Positions 1 to 9,750 of a stretch of 64,000 nucleotides of DNA are shown one piece after another. The stretch is from Vespula vulgaris (Eukaryota > Arthropoda > Insecta > Hymenoptera > Vespidae). The translations under genes were made by a program, and so were the position numbers. Every line of letters starts with the position of its first letter. Within the stretch, counting starts at the first letter, position 1. The stretch spans positions 858,501 to 922,500 of the forward strand of contig NC_066605.1 of assembly GCF_905475345.1 (NCBI RefSeq). The letters run 5' to 3'. The notes beneath the pieces are model-generated. The model worked only from the letters and a program-made list of their open reading frames with translations. It was not told the origin of the DNA and did not search any database.

Positions 1-795
1 ACGTATTACCGTTTTAACTCGATAAAACGTATTCAGTTGTCGAAATTAATTCGAGTGCTTTCCCGAGCAAAATTCGTCGTAACTATATCGATTAAAAATT
101 GCGGTCACATTCGAATCGTGTATCTCTATTAAGATTTCTCAAAGATCGTATTTCCGTTCACGTCGTTTCGAAGAAAGGAAAGGAAATGATGAGATTCCAC
201 TGCTAGTCACATAGTTTCTTTTTTTTTTCTCGAAATGAGTTTTTCGACGTTATTCGTGTAATTCCACTCTGGAAAATGATCGTCGAATTTTCCTGTGATT
301 AGATATCGAATATTCGCAGTCAAACTTTGCAGTTTGTTAAAAAAAGAAAAAAAAGAAAAAATAAATAAAAAAGAAAAAAGGAAAGGAAGCAAAAAAAAGA
401 GACAAACGAGTGGAAAGAGAGAGAGAGAGAGAAATTGGACAAACGAGAACGAAGGTAAAGTTCATTGGATAATACGATTATCACTTAAAATCGATTGGTC
501 TCGTCCGTTTGCACGATATCCGTCGAAATAAATTCATTATACGACAGAGCCAGCGTAATTAAGCAAAGAGAATGCGTGTACGCGTTTAAAACGATACATT
601 TGTTTGCTTATACCTTTCCTCTTTTCCCTTTCCATCGTTATAATTTCGTAGCAAAGGATCGATTAATCGATTATAAGTCGGAGATTGTCTCTCGACGCGA
701 GAACCGATGTCTCCGAGTATTCGTCTAAATAATAAAGATGTTGATTAAGTGGTAAATAGAAGGACGGAAGTAAGACACAGGTAAAGGGAGGAAGG
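1..795. other. AT-rich non-coding stretch
   Basis: No coding signal is seen. The open frames here run through A/G-rich low-complexity DNA (about 333-432, ending in a short GA run) and give Lys/Glu/Arg-rich or Phe/Ser-rich peptides with no motif. No RNA gene or splice-site pair was recognised. Confidence 0.6.
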
Positions 796-823
796 GAGAG
801 AGAGAGAGAGAGAGAGAGAGAGG
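796..823. repeat. (GA)n microsatellite
   Basis: Uninterrupted GA dinucleotides, about 13 units. A similar shorter run lies at 1053-1070. This is simple sequence, and the Glu-Arg frames across it should be ignored. Confidence 0.95.
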
Positions 824-1431
824 GTGGATTCTACATAGACGTTGATGACATGACTATGTGCGAGAGAGTGTGAACGATCGCATCACGGATGAACGAGAAC
901 AGGCGCCTCCTTCGCATAAGCTTGCCACCCTGAAGCAATACCACCGAGCTAATAATATCCCCGCGAAGCTTGCAAGCTTCTGTGTAAGCTCTACGCTCTA
1001 GTACTATCGTCGAAATGAAGGAAAGAGAGAGGACGAGAAGGAGAGAGGAAAAGAGAGAGAGAGAGAGAGATCGGTGAGACTCGATCGATAACTCACTGTG
1101 GTTATTATCAACGTTTTTCTTCGAGATTTTCTCTCTTTTTCTTTCTAACAGGAACACTACAGAGGGTGATACTAACCTCGTAGAAAGTAATCACGTTAGC
1201 CGATGATATTAATCGTGAACTAGATCGAGAAACAATGACGAGTTCGTTCTCCTTCTTCTCCTCCTCCTTTTCTTCTTCTTCTTCGTCTACTTCTTCTAAC
1301 TTCTACTTCCAATCGTTCGCGAGAAGCAATCGCCTCGAAAGCGGCCAGCCTCTGTAATTTGGTCGCGTTGAACGTACGTAAAGCTCCGACCAATTACGTC
1401 TTAACCAGGCTACGAAGGAGTATTGCACGTT
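824..1431. other. non-coding stretch with short unique segment
   Basis: Mostly unremarkable. It contains the 14-bp perfect palindrome AAGCTTGCAAGCTT (966-979) inside a non-repetitive, slightly GC-richer patch (about 895-1015), and a second such patch (about 1325-1425) with a homeodomain-like CCAATTAC. No convincing exon. Confidence 0.5.
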
Positions 1432-1500
1432 TTCTCTCCCTCTCCCTCTTCCTCTTCCCCTTTCTCTTCTCTCTCTCTCTCTCTCTCTTTTCTTCTCGAA
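1432..1500. repeat. pyrimidine tract with (CT)n core
   Basis: Nearly pure C/T over about 65 bases, with a CT dinucleotide core at about 1468-1488. Low complexity. Confidence 0.9.
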
Positions 1501-1521
1501 AAGAACGGGGGTTATTTCGAG

Positions 1522-1578
1522 CACCTGAGCTTCGGTTGCTATGGATACGATAAATTGGAGGAACCCAGCTTTCACCTG
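1522..1578. promoter_or_regulatory. possible enhancer: RFX-like X-box between two CACCTG E-boxes
   Basis: Within 57 bp there are two CACCTG E-boxes (1522-1527 and 1573-1578), the form favoured by Snail/ZEB-type and some bHLH factors. Between them is GTTGCTATGGATAC (1535-1548), which is close to the RFX X-box consensus. The segment is not repetitive, unlike its surroundings. The sites are read directly; their function is inference, since such words occur by chance. Confidence 0.25.
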
Positions 1579-2199
1579 CTTTAGGGAGGAAAAGTCGACA
1601 AGATTAATCCTTTCAAATTTGTCGATAAAATTCATTTTTTATCTTACGAAAATTAATAACCGATGTAACATTTATCTAAATACTTTGACGCGTGAAAAAG
1701 TATTTTACAAAAATAATATATATTTTTTTATGTGTGTGTATATATATATGTGTGTTATTTACGTATATAAGTTTTCGTTGTAAAATCTCGAGTGGAAAGA
1801 TTTGAAAAAAACTCTTCTCTTTTCCATCTTTTCTTCTTATTATACTTATCCGATCAGATAGTTTTCGCGAATCGTAAACGTGTCTTCTCTCGAAGGAACA
1901 TTTGTCCGTGTCGTGTGCGTCAAGTCGAGCGAAAAGAAACAAGAAAGACGAGAAAGAGGAGGAAGAGGAGGAATGGAAGAGTCGAATAAAGGGACGATCT
2001 TTCTTTTCTATGCGTTTCGAGAATATTTGTTGGTTCTTCTCGAGAGAAATCGACCGATCAGAAAGCACTTTCGTAAATGTCGAAACCCGTTGAATTGTTC
2101 AACTCAACGAACTATCTCTTTCTTTATTCCTTTCCACAGAGCTAAAAAATAAAAGAAAGGAAAAGAGAAACAATAAAAAAGACAAAAGAGAAAACAAGA
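1579..2199. other. non-coding, no clear content
   Basis: AT-rich sequence with a TA/TG patch near 1730-1752 and purine-rich stretches. Frames crossing it are low complexity. Nothing else seen. Confidence 0.6.
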
Positions 2200-2238
2200 A
2201 AGGAAGGAAGGAAGGAAGGAAGGAAGGAAGGAAGGAAG
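2200..2238. repeat. (GGAA)n microsatellite
   Basis: About nine tandem GGAA units. The same tetranucleotide recurs at 4093-4134 and 23362-23393, always with the purine strand as +. Confidence 0.95.
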
Positions 2239-2558
2239 AGGAGGAAAATTAGAAAACGAAGACAAAAAAAGAAAAAGAAAAGAAAAAAAGGGCTCTGTGT
2301 CGACGAGAGACAGGCGTCCTCCCAACGTTGTTTTTCCAACCTTCGTGCTTTTCTACTTGAGAAAGCTTCTCAGACAAATCGCTTTTGTGGATTTCCATGA
2401 ATTTCTACGTCTTTAGCTCGTTTCCCTTCGTCCCCTCGTTTCTCTTTAATGAACCCTTCTAATCTCAAATTGATTTTCTAAACAACTTGAAGAGCGAGGA
2501 GATTTCGATATCTCTAATTATATTGAAACGAAACGAAAGATTATTTCGATTTGCTCAG

Positions 2559-2605
2559 GAAATCGTGAACGTGCGTGACCTCCGCGTCTACGCGGATGGA
2601 CGAGG
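2559..2605 (+). CDS. candidate 47-bp microexon (unproven)
   Basis: After TTGCTCAG (ending at 2558) an open frame reads EIVNVRDLRVYADGR, and the sequence reaches a donor-like GTAAAA at 2606. The codons are strikingly C/G at third positions for this AT-rich region. Without splicing, the frame would hit TAA directly at the donor, which fits an exon boundary. The polypyrimidine tract is only moderate. A 16-bp inverted repeat (2581-2596) lies inside, so the GC-rich patch could equally be a protein-binding site. No family recognised. Confidence 0.15.
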
Positions 2606-2769
2606 GTAAAAGAGGGGTGGAGAGTATGGCGAGTCGTTTGGCGTGCGCAATGTACCGCATATCTGCACGTTATGTATTTTTACTTCCCTTCTGTACGCGC
2701 ACACACTTTCTACGTACTCGTTCGTCGTGTAAAGGAGAAAAGCAGAGAAAAAGGGCTGGCTTCGCAGAG

Positions 2770-2854
2770 CAGCAACAGCAGTACCAGCACCAGCACCAGC
2801 ACCAGCACCAACACCAACACCGACACCGACACCAACACTAGCACCAGAACCACC
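2770..2854. repeat. degenerate CACCAG/CACCAA/CACCGA hexamer array
   Basis: Tandem CAC-triplet hexamers that drift from CACCAG through CACCAA to CACCGA, with a CAG-rich leader. The - strand frame reads alternating Gly-Ala then Gly-Val; the + strand frames read Gln-His or Ser-Thr. The ordered drift along the array suggests successive local expansions. Not taken as coding, as no flanking exon structure is seen. Confidence 0.9.
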
Positions 2855-2980
2855 ACGGTAAATTATTTTCATATTTCAACGTGCCTTTATAATCGCTTAG
2901 CAAAGCTATAATTAAGCTCTCGGCTTGCCTCTCTATGAGATAACAACGGAAAAATCAGAGCTCTTTTTTAATAACAAAGC

Positions 2981-3025
2981 TTCCTCCTCCTCCTCCTCCT
3001 CCTCCTCCTCTTCCTCCTACTCCTC
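2981..3025. repeat. (TCC)n microsatellite
   Basis: About 13 TCC units with late interruptions, followed by a longer C/T-rich stretch to about 3070. Confidence 0.95.
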
Positions 3026-4092
3026 TTTTCTCTTTCCCTTCTCTTCCTTTTCTTCTTTTTCTCTGTCTCTTTCTCTATATCTTTTGCCCCCTCGTTAACT
3101 CCAGCTCGTTGCACGATCATACTCGATCGAATGATAATTCCTCTCGGTTTTACTTTATCTCGATACACCACTTGTTTTAAGTTTTTATAAACGATGTAGA
3201 AAGGAGTACCTACTCGAGAGCTATGTCATCGTCGTCATCGCGTCTCAAGACACTTTTCCAACTCGAACGATTGTTAAAGTATTTTATGACAAAAGTATGC
3301 AAGTTATTTGATCAAAGCTTTGTTATTAAAAACGACGACGATAGATTCAAAGGAAAATTAAAAGATTCGAATATATCATCCTCCTTCTCTCTTTCTCTCT
3401 CTCTCTCTTTGACCATTCCCTTAATACGAATATCATCCTAAACGAAATGAAAGGAGGAAAAGGACGATAAATTTAATTAACCGATTCTACGAAGACAGTC
3501 ATCCTCGACGCATGAATTTTAATGGATAATCGTCGCCGAAACGAACGAACGAACTAAATGGCTGGACGAACCGAAGTGCCGTTCGAGTTTCCAACGTGGA
3601 AAGGGAATCGAGAAACGAGAAGACGCTTGGCTTTGAGCTTACGCCTGGCTTTAATCAGATTCTGTTAACGTCGAACGATCAACATTTTTATACTTTGTTT
3701 TATCCCGATGAAATGGTCAATTGCCAACTACTCGAAGGGATTTCGAATCGATTCGAACGAAAAAAAAAGAGAAAGAAAACAAAGAAAATTATCTAACGAA
3801 AATAACACGCGTATCATTTAGAATCTGATATTTGATTTAGAAAATAATTTTTTTTTCTTCTCAATTTCTAAACATTCTCAAATTGATATATTCTCGTAAT
3901 CCGATCGGCTTCTTCTCGGGTTACCGCAAAAATATACACGTGTAATCAAACTCCTCGATCGAGCTACTTTCGATCTCGTAATAAATCGCAAATATCGAAG
4001 GAAAACTTTGCTGTCACCTCGACAACGAAGACGACAACGAAGACGGCGGTAAACACGTCGAGAACTAACCACGACTATCTCAAACGAATCTT
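3026..4092. other. non-coding stretch
   Basis: A C/T-rich tail, then mixed AT-rich DNA. A non-repetitive patch at about 3550-3740 has a short + frame (FELTPGFNQILLTSNDQHFY) ending in a Lys-rich tail, with no splice-site support. Nothing else seen. Confidence 0.5.
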
Positions 4093-4134
4093 GGAAAGGA
4101 AGGAAGGAAGGAAGGAAGGAAGGAAGGAAGGAAA
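4093..4134. repeat. (GGAA)n microsatellite
   Basis: About ten GGAA units, ending in gaaagc. Confidence 0.95.
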
Positions 4135-4283
4135 GCAGAACGAGAAATCGAATTAACTATTGCCGACTGCTATCGCCGTCTATGAATTTTAAAGATCTGA
4201 AATATCAGACTCTTAGAGATACTCGAAATCAGACAGGAATATAACGTCCGGATAAAAAGAAGAAAAATAAATTTCGATAATGA

Positions 4284-4390
4284 TACATACATACATACAT
4301 ACACACACATATATATATATATGAGGATGATTCATAGAAACTGATCGATCGCTTTTAAAGAAAATAAATAAATAAATAAATAAAAATAAA
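4284..4390. repeat. compound CATA/CA/TA repeat and nearby (AAAT)n
   Basis: CATA units pass into CA and then TA dinucleotides (4284-4322). A unique 38-bp stretch containing GATGATTCATAG follows, then AAAT units (4362-4390). Confidence 0.85.
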
Positions 4391-4634
4391 TTGCTTCGCT
4401 CTAAATATACGTATACATATAAAAAAGGCGTCCAGTACGGTCAGTCAGGATTGGGGTATAGAATCGGAGTTGGGTTACGAGTGTATTGAATTACTGAGGA
4501 ATATATAAATACATATACATATACGGGATTTTAACGAGGGGTGCGATAGAAGCACAGCTATATGTAGCTTGGCTATATAGCTCGGCGCCACGTCGAGGCT
4601 TTTCGTATCTCCTCCCTCGAATTGGCATAGGGGA

Positions 4635-4742
4635 ATGCAAATGGCTCGTCGCACGTACTACTATCGTCAACGTTGTCCGATACGACGAGATGGTAGTAGT
4701 ATTAGTAGTATAGTAGTAGTGGTTGTAGTCGTCGTCGTCGTC

Positions 4743-4782
<40 letters not shown>

Positions 4783-4858
4783 TCGTATCCAACGAGATCG
4801 TCCTCTTTCGCGTTCCAGCACGGCACCGATGGTTTTGCTTGTAAAAACGAATGCAAAT
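4635..4858 (+). promoter_or_regulatory. two perfect POU octamers flanking a trinucleotide repeat
   Basis: ATGCAAAT occurs exactly at 4635-4642 and again at 4851-4858, either side of the GTA/GTC repeat. ATGCAAAT is the classical POU-domain octamer. The flanking DNA (about 4430-4690 and 4790-4850) is non-repetitive and GC-richer than average. The sites are plain to see; enhancer activity is inference. Confidence 0.3.
4692..4785. repeat. compound (GTA)n-(GTC)n repeat
   Basis: Interrupted GTA units followed by about 18 GTC units. The - strand frame reads poly-Asp and a + strand frame reads poly-Val. It lies inside a frame with no other coding evidence. Confidence 0.95.
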
Positions 4859-4975
4859 CTCTCTCTCTCTCTCTCTCTCTCTGACCGTACGTAAGAATAT
4901 TTTTTTCCTTTCTCTTTTTCTTTCTCTCTTTTTCTTTTTCTTTCTCTTATTATTCTTTTTTTTCTTTTCTTTTTA
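4859..4975. repeat. (CT)n and long pyrimidine tract
   Basis: Pure CT at 4859-4882, then after a short break a T-rich pyrimidine tract of about 75 bases (4900-4975). No AG with an exon-like sequence follows. Confidence 0.9.
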
Positions 4976-7070
4976 TTTAATTCGTGTTACCAGAAAGACG
5001 TATATGCGTCGTTATAAAATGTAAATCGCAAAGCTTTACAAGAAATAATATCGATATCTCAAATTCCTTTTTTTCCTTTTCCGATTTCTTCTTTGCTTCC
5101 TCCTTTTTCTTCTTTCTTGTTTTTATATCTAACCTCTCCCTTAAACGAATTACGACGAAAACGCCAATTTTTTTTCTTTTTCGTCGACGAACAAATTTTC
5201 TCTCTTTCGATATCCACATCGGCCGTATTTCGTTCTAGGGATTCGTTTGCTGGGAAACTCGAAGCTACTACACTACTACCATTACTACTACTACTCTGCT
5301 CTACTATACTACTATTACTACTACAACTACACGTGTCTGCCTCTTTCGTCGCGTTATTATATCTCGTCGTTTCCCCTTTGTTCCATAACGCGTTTCGTAT
5401 TCGTTGAGTGTACACATGTCGAGTAAATGTAAAAAGATAATAAAATAATGTGCTTTGAGAAATACGAACGTAGATACGTAGATATATTATGAAAAAGAGT
5501 TCTCTATTTCCCATTGATCTGCTATTCTCAAAAACACATACTGTACAAGCGCATACAAAGAGAAAGAGAGAGAGAGAGAGAGAGGGAGAGAAAGATTCAC
5601 TATCCCATCCTTTGATAATTCCAATATAAATGATGATCAATCCTCCTCTTCTATCCTCCTACCCTTGAAAAGAAATAACCAGTTTAAATTAAAAAACCTT
5701 TTTTCCACTAAAAAAAAAGAAAGAAAATAAATTAAAACTAAATAAAACGCGATAGAAATGTGTAACGCAAGAGGATGTCGGTAAAGAGAGTGAGAGCATG
5801 TCAGCGACAAAGAGAAGCTTTTCAAGAGATTTGGAGACGTTCTACTATTAGAATTTCTTCGTCGACGTAACGAGAAGAACGCGGTGGTTAAAGACTTTGC
5901 TCGATGCCAAGTCCGTTCGCTCGCTCGCGAACGAAAAGTTTTGCATTGTAATCCGCGGAGACAAACCTCTCTTTCCCATTGTCTTCGAACGCGTACAATC
6001 TTCCTCCACCTCTTCCACCTCCTTCTCCCATCTCACCTCCTCATCGTCGGTCTCCTTCGTCTGCTCGTATTTCTTCTTCTTCTTCTTCTTCTATATCTTC
6101 TTCTTCTACTTCGTAAGCATTCTCGTCGACTCTTCTCACGCGCAACCTTTACGAACGCCCACACGTTCGCATGCCATCACCTTCGTTTCGTTCCTTACTT
6201 CGTTCCATCGTCTCTCGTCTCTCCATGCGACGCGAGCCGTAGACATTCGCGATAATTAAGAGCCCGAGCTCTTTCCTTTCTCAAGAATCCGTCGAAACTT
6301 TCGACGTCCTCTCAAATCTCAAGTAAAGCTTTCCTCACTGTCTCTCTCAATTTTGTTGTCATATAACAGAGAGAAAGAGAGAGAGGGAGAGAACTATCGT
6401 TAGTTTCGAGTCTCTGATTTTACTCGAGACAGTTTCTCTATCTCTTTCTTTCCTTTTCCATTCTGAACGTTAAACACTCTACCGAAATCGCACGTGCTTT
6501 CACGATAATGGGATACCTAAGATCACTTCGTACCATCTTTCATATTTAACTTCGCTGACATCTGAATCAATCTATAATAATGAACTCTCGGAACAACTCT
6601 TAAAAATGAATATTTAAGACGTCTCGTTTTCAAGCTGTTCGAAAAAAAAGAAGAAAACAAGGAGGAAGGAAAAAAGAAACAAGTGGGAACGAAAAAGCAA
6701 GAAGGAAAGAAGGAGAAGAAAATAGAAAATTAATTTAATCGAATCGCAACTGATACCGTTTGAAAAACATTTTCTAACTATACGCTCAAGGTTAGGAGAG
6801 TAAAGAAAAAAAAAAAAAGAAAAAGAGCAAAAAACGAGACGAGAAAATGTGCTACCTTTCGCGAGCTACCTATTACGCAGTATATAAAGCATAAAACATT
6901 ATGCATTAAACCATAGGAACGCAAGGTAACGTGGTGCAAACGACTAGCGAGAAGCGAGCATTCGTTATTGTGCAATGCTCTTAGCATGGTGACTTGGCTA
7001 CTGTTTAGCTAAAGAAAGAGAACACTATACTATGCGTTGTATGTACGTAATAGATACGCGTGTATTATTT
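4976..7070. other. non-coding, repeat-rich
   Basis: Holds an ACT/TACTAC-rich patch (about 5261-5335), (GA)n (5565-5590), a TTC run (6071-6112) and pyrimidine-rich stretches. A 193-codon - strand frame (5059-5640) crosses these repeats and is rejected as coding. A unique patch at about 6870-6990 contains the inverted repeat GAGCATT/AATGCTC with an 11-base loop. No exon or RNA gene could be supported. Confidence 0.55.
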
Positions 7071-7094
7071 TCTCTCTCTCTCTCTCTCTCTCTC
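7071..7094. repeat. (CT)n microsatellite
   Basis: Twelve CT units. An unrelated short TA run lies at 7324-7340. Confidence 0.95.
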
Positions 7095-7518
7095 GTTCTT
7101 TAACTACAAAGAAAATGATAATGATTCCATAAAACAAAAGAGATTATATTTCGATAACGACGAACGAATATTTCATTCAATATGAATATCGATATTAATT
7201 ATACTACTGTAATTTATCCGATCGTTGATGAAATTCGATTGCTGCTTAAATATTTGTCTGATCAAATGTTAATTAACGCGAGAATATTTCGGTGCGTTTG
7301 TTATACTCGTGATAAAAGAAAAAAATATATATATATATATGCATGTATGTGTGCATAGTCCAAATTTTTTTTCTTGTCTTTTGTTTTCTTTTCTTTTTCT
7401 TGGTCACGCGATATTTTGCAAAGTAAAATATGTTTAACACTTTGGTTGAAATTCTACGATCCCTTTCACTATGCACTTTCCGTAACGGCGTGGAACGACG
7501 ACTCGAAGTGCTACCTAG

Positions 7519-7600
7519 AATATATATATATATAAATACCCATACACATATATACATATATACATATATACATAATATATATAATATATACGTGTATACC
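7519..7600. repeat. compound TA/ATAC repeat
   Basis: TA dinucleotides alternating with ATACAT units. A pure (CT)n follows at 7651-7671. Confidence 0.9.
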
Positions 7601-7671
7601 TACATGTACGCACAAATGTATCGACGATGCAACCCGAGGATGCGGCTTCGCTCTCTCTCTCTCTCTCTCTC

Positions 7672-9077
7672 AGGGTCAAAGGAAACGCAGCATTATCGCC
7701 GAAGCACAAATTCCCCTCTCTCGCTTCCTCCCGACTGCATTGTACGCCTATGAACGTGCATTACGCGTGGTATCTATTTAGCTATAGCATATGTGCTCAC
7801 TGTTAGATTATGCACCGTCTGTACGAGCAACTGTATCTGACTCTCTCGTCTTTTCTCAGTTGGCTTCATCAAAATAATCCCCATAGAATATTAAAATCTT
7901 TCCTTGATTTCGTAACAATTGAAAAGAATTGAAAAGAAAAGAAAAAATTATATATAAGGTGATTCATAAAAATGTATGCGTTGAAAATGCGTGAATAAAA
8001 TATGTTGATAACGATGAATAAAGAAAAAGAAAACAAGAAAGAGAGAGAAAGAGAGAAAAGTTTCCTCTTAATTAATCATTATAATTAGAGTTCGTCTATT
8101 TTCTCAGTATAACGTGAAGTATAATAACAAACGAGACGTGTAATATACCGTTGTACAAGTGCTTACGACAATGACGATGTTGGAAACGACGGTGATGATG
8201 ACGACGATGACGAGGACGACGACGAAGACGACGAGACGTGGAGTATCTCAGGTATAATTACGAGAGTAGCGATGTAACGTAATGATAATCGAATTCGAGG
8301 ATGCTAGACATATGCTCCGGCTACGGGACAATGGAATAAAAATTTTATAGAGTTCGTGGTGAATATTAAAAAGTACGGATATCTCGTGTTCTCGCGTGAT
8401 GGTGTATGTAAATTCAATATCTCAGCGTTCTCACCGACGTGACTTCGACGAAAGAAAAAAGAAGAGATAGAAGGAAAGAAGGAAAGAGAGAAAGAGGAAG
8501 AGAGAGAAAGAAAGAGAGAGAGAGAGCGGGAGAGTTCAGTAAAATTATTTTCACGAGCTTCCGTACGATTCGTTTCTTTCATGCTGCTAGCTTTATTAAT
8601 TGCTTTCGGGAGAAGTAAACGAGGAAAGGTACGTGACAAAATCGTTCGGAAACTCGTTTGAATCATCGATGACAGTTACTTCTATATCTCCTAACGATAC
8701 CTTCAAGAGGATATTACATTAAAAAAATTTCTTATACGCTTGCAATCAGAAAAGTACACGTCAAAAGGGAAATCGTTAGAAACTTCAAGTCCATTCCTAT
8801 AATCGTTATTTAAATGGAAATTAATTATCGACCGAAAAATATGTTACGATATTATTACAAATCGATACGATCGTAGAAACGAAATTGAATTTGTCGATTG
8901 CAATGTAAGATCTTTTGCAAAAAATTTTTCCTAAGCAGATATGTTTCAATGAGAGAGAGAAAAAAAAAGAAAAAAGAAAAATTATGCGAAATAAGCACAT
9001 CACGTTCTTCATCCTCTATTTACATACACGTATACATTTGGTATACCTATATATAGTCGGTTTCCATTTCTCCCTCC

Positions 9078-9078
<1 letters not shown>
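7672..9078. other. non-coding stretch
   Basis: Contains a GAC/GAT-rich triplet patch (8190-8233), purine runs (about 8030-8060 and 8450-8530) and a unique AT-rich patch near 8575-8620 with TTTATTAATTGC. At 7957 there is AAGGTGATTCATAAA, a word echoed at 4319 and 43778. No exon supported. Confidence 0.55.
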
Positions 9079-9141
<63 letters not shown>

Positions 9142-9150
9142 CTCTCTGTC
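9079..9150. repeat. (CT)n microsatellite, about 70 bp
   Basis: Long CT run with a CTAT interruption near the end. Confidence 0.97.
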
Positions 9151-9566
9151 TTTCGATTTTTACGGATAAAAGAAGAAACGTAGGCAGGCAGAGTTCTCGT
9201 GGGACACGAACGGATCGTTAAATCTTCGGCTTTGCGGTAGAACAATGCAAATTGAAGTCGATCGATAATACCTAATCGCTAGAAACAAAAGAGGCAGTTG
9301 GAAAGAGATAGGCGAAATTTCAGTCGGAATAAGGGAAGAACTGCATCGTCTGCAATCGTGAATTCTGCATCTTCTTCGATGTCTCTCTTCTTCTATATAT
9401 TCGTAGTGGTTTCCCGTTTATCGACTCCGAGCTTGATTCTTCTTCTTCTTGCAGGGAACGCATTTTACGCGGTCATGGATTTATCACGTTTCCCTCTCTC
9501 CCTTTCTTTCTTTCTTCCTTTCCTTCCCTCTTTCTCTTTCATTCTCTCATTCTCTCATTCAAATAG

Positions 9567-9673
9567 TTGCCCTCTTTTCAACCTATTCGAATCGAGACGA
9601 TCGTTTCTACAAGCTCCACACCGATCTCCATGCCGTACGCGAATTCTCGCGGCTCATCGATTACGACAAGCTC
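9567..9673 (+). CDS. candidate exon, strand uncertain
   Basis: A pyrimidine-rich run ends in AAATAG (AG at 9565-9566). The sequence then has an open frame of 35 codons with mostly C or G at third positions; its centre reads FYKLHTDLHAVREFSRLIDY. This is far less repetitive than the CT/TA DNA on either side. The donor side is weak (CTC then GTTTCT). The - strand is also open and protein-like here (VVIDEPREFAYGMEIGVELV), but there the upstream side is purine-rich and cannot act as an acceptor tract. No family recognised; it could be a conserved non-coding block. Confidence 0.22.
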
Positions 9674-9676
9674 GTT

Positions 9677-9750
9677 TCTCTTTCTCTCTCTCTCTTCCTC
9701 TCTCTTTGTATATATATATATATATACACACACACACATACACGTGTGTC
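9677..9750. repeat. compound CT-TA-CA repeat
   Basis: CT run, then TA, then CA dinucleotides, in that order. Confidence 0.93.

Noticed and set aside
2588..2872. Gly-Val/Gly-Ala rich - frame resembling a structural or cuticular protein
   Set aside because: The repeat is a CAC hexamer microsatellite and the flanks lack signal peptide, splice sites and codon bias.
5059..5640. 193-codon - strand open frame
   Set aside because: It crosses GA, ACT and purine repeats; composition is Ser/Glu/Lys-rich low complexity and it breaks into unrelated segments. No domain or splice evidence.
6870..6990. Possible microRNA hairpin (GAGCATT/AATGCTC)
   Set aside because: The stem is only seven pairs with no extension, and no known insect microRNA seed was recognised.
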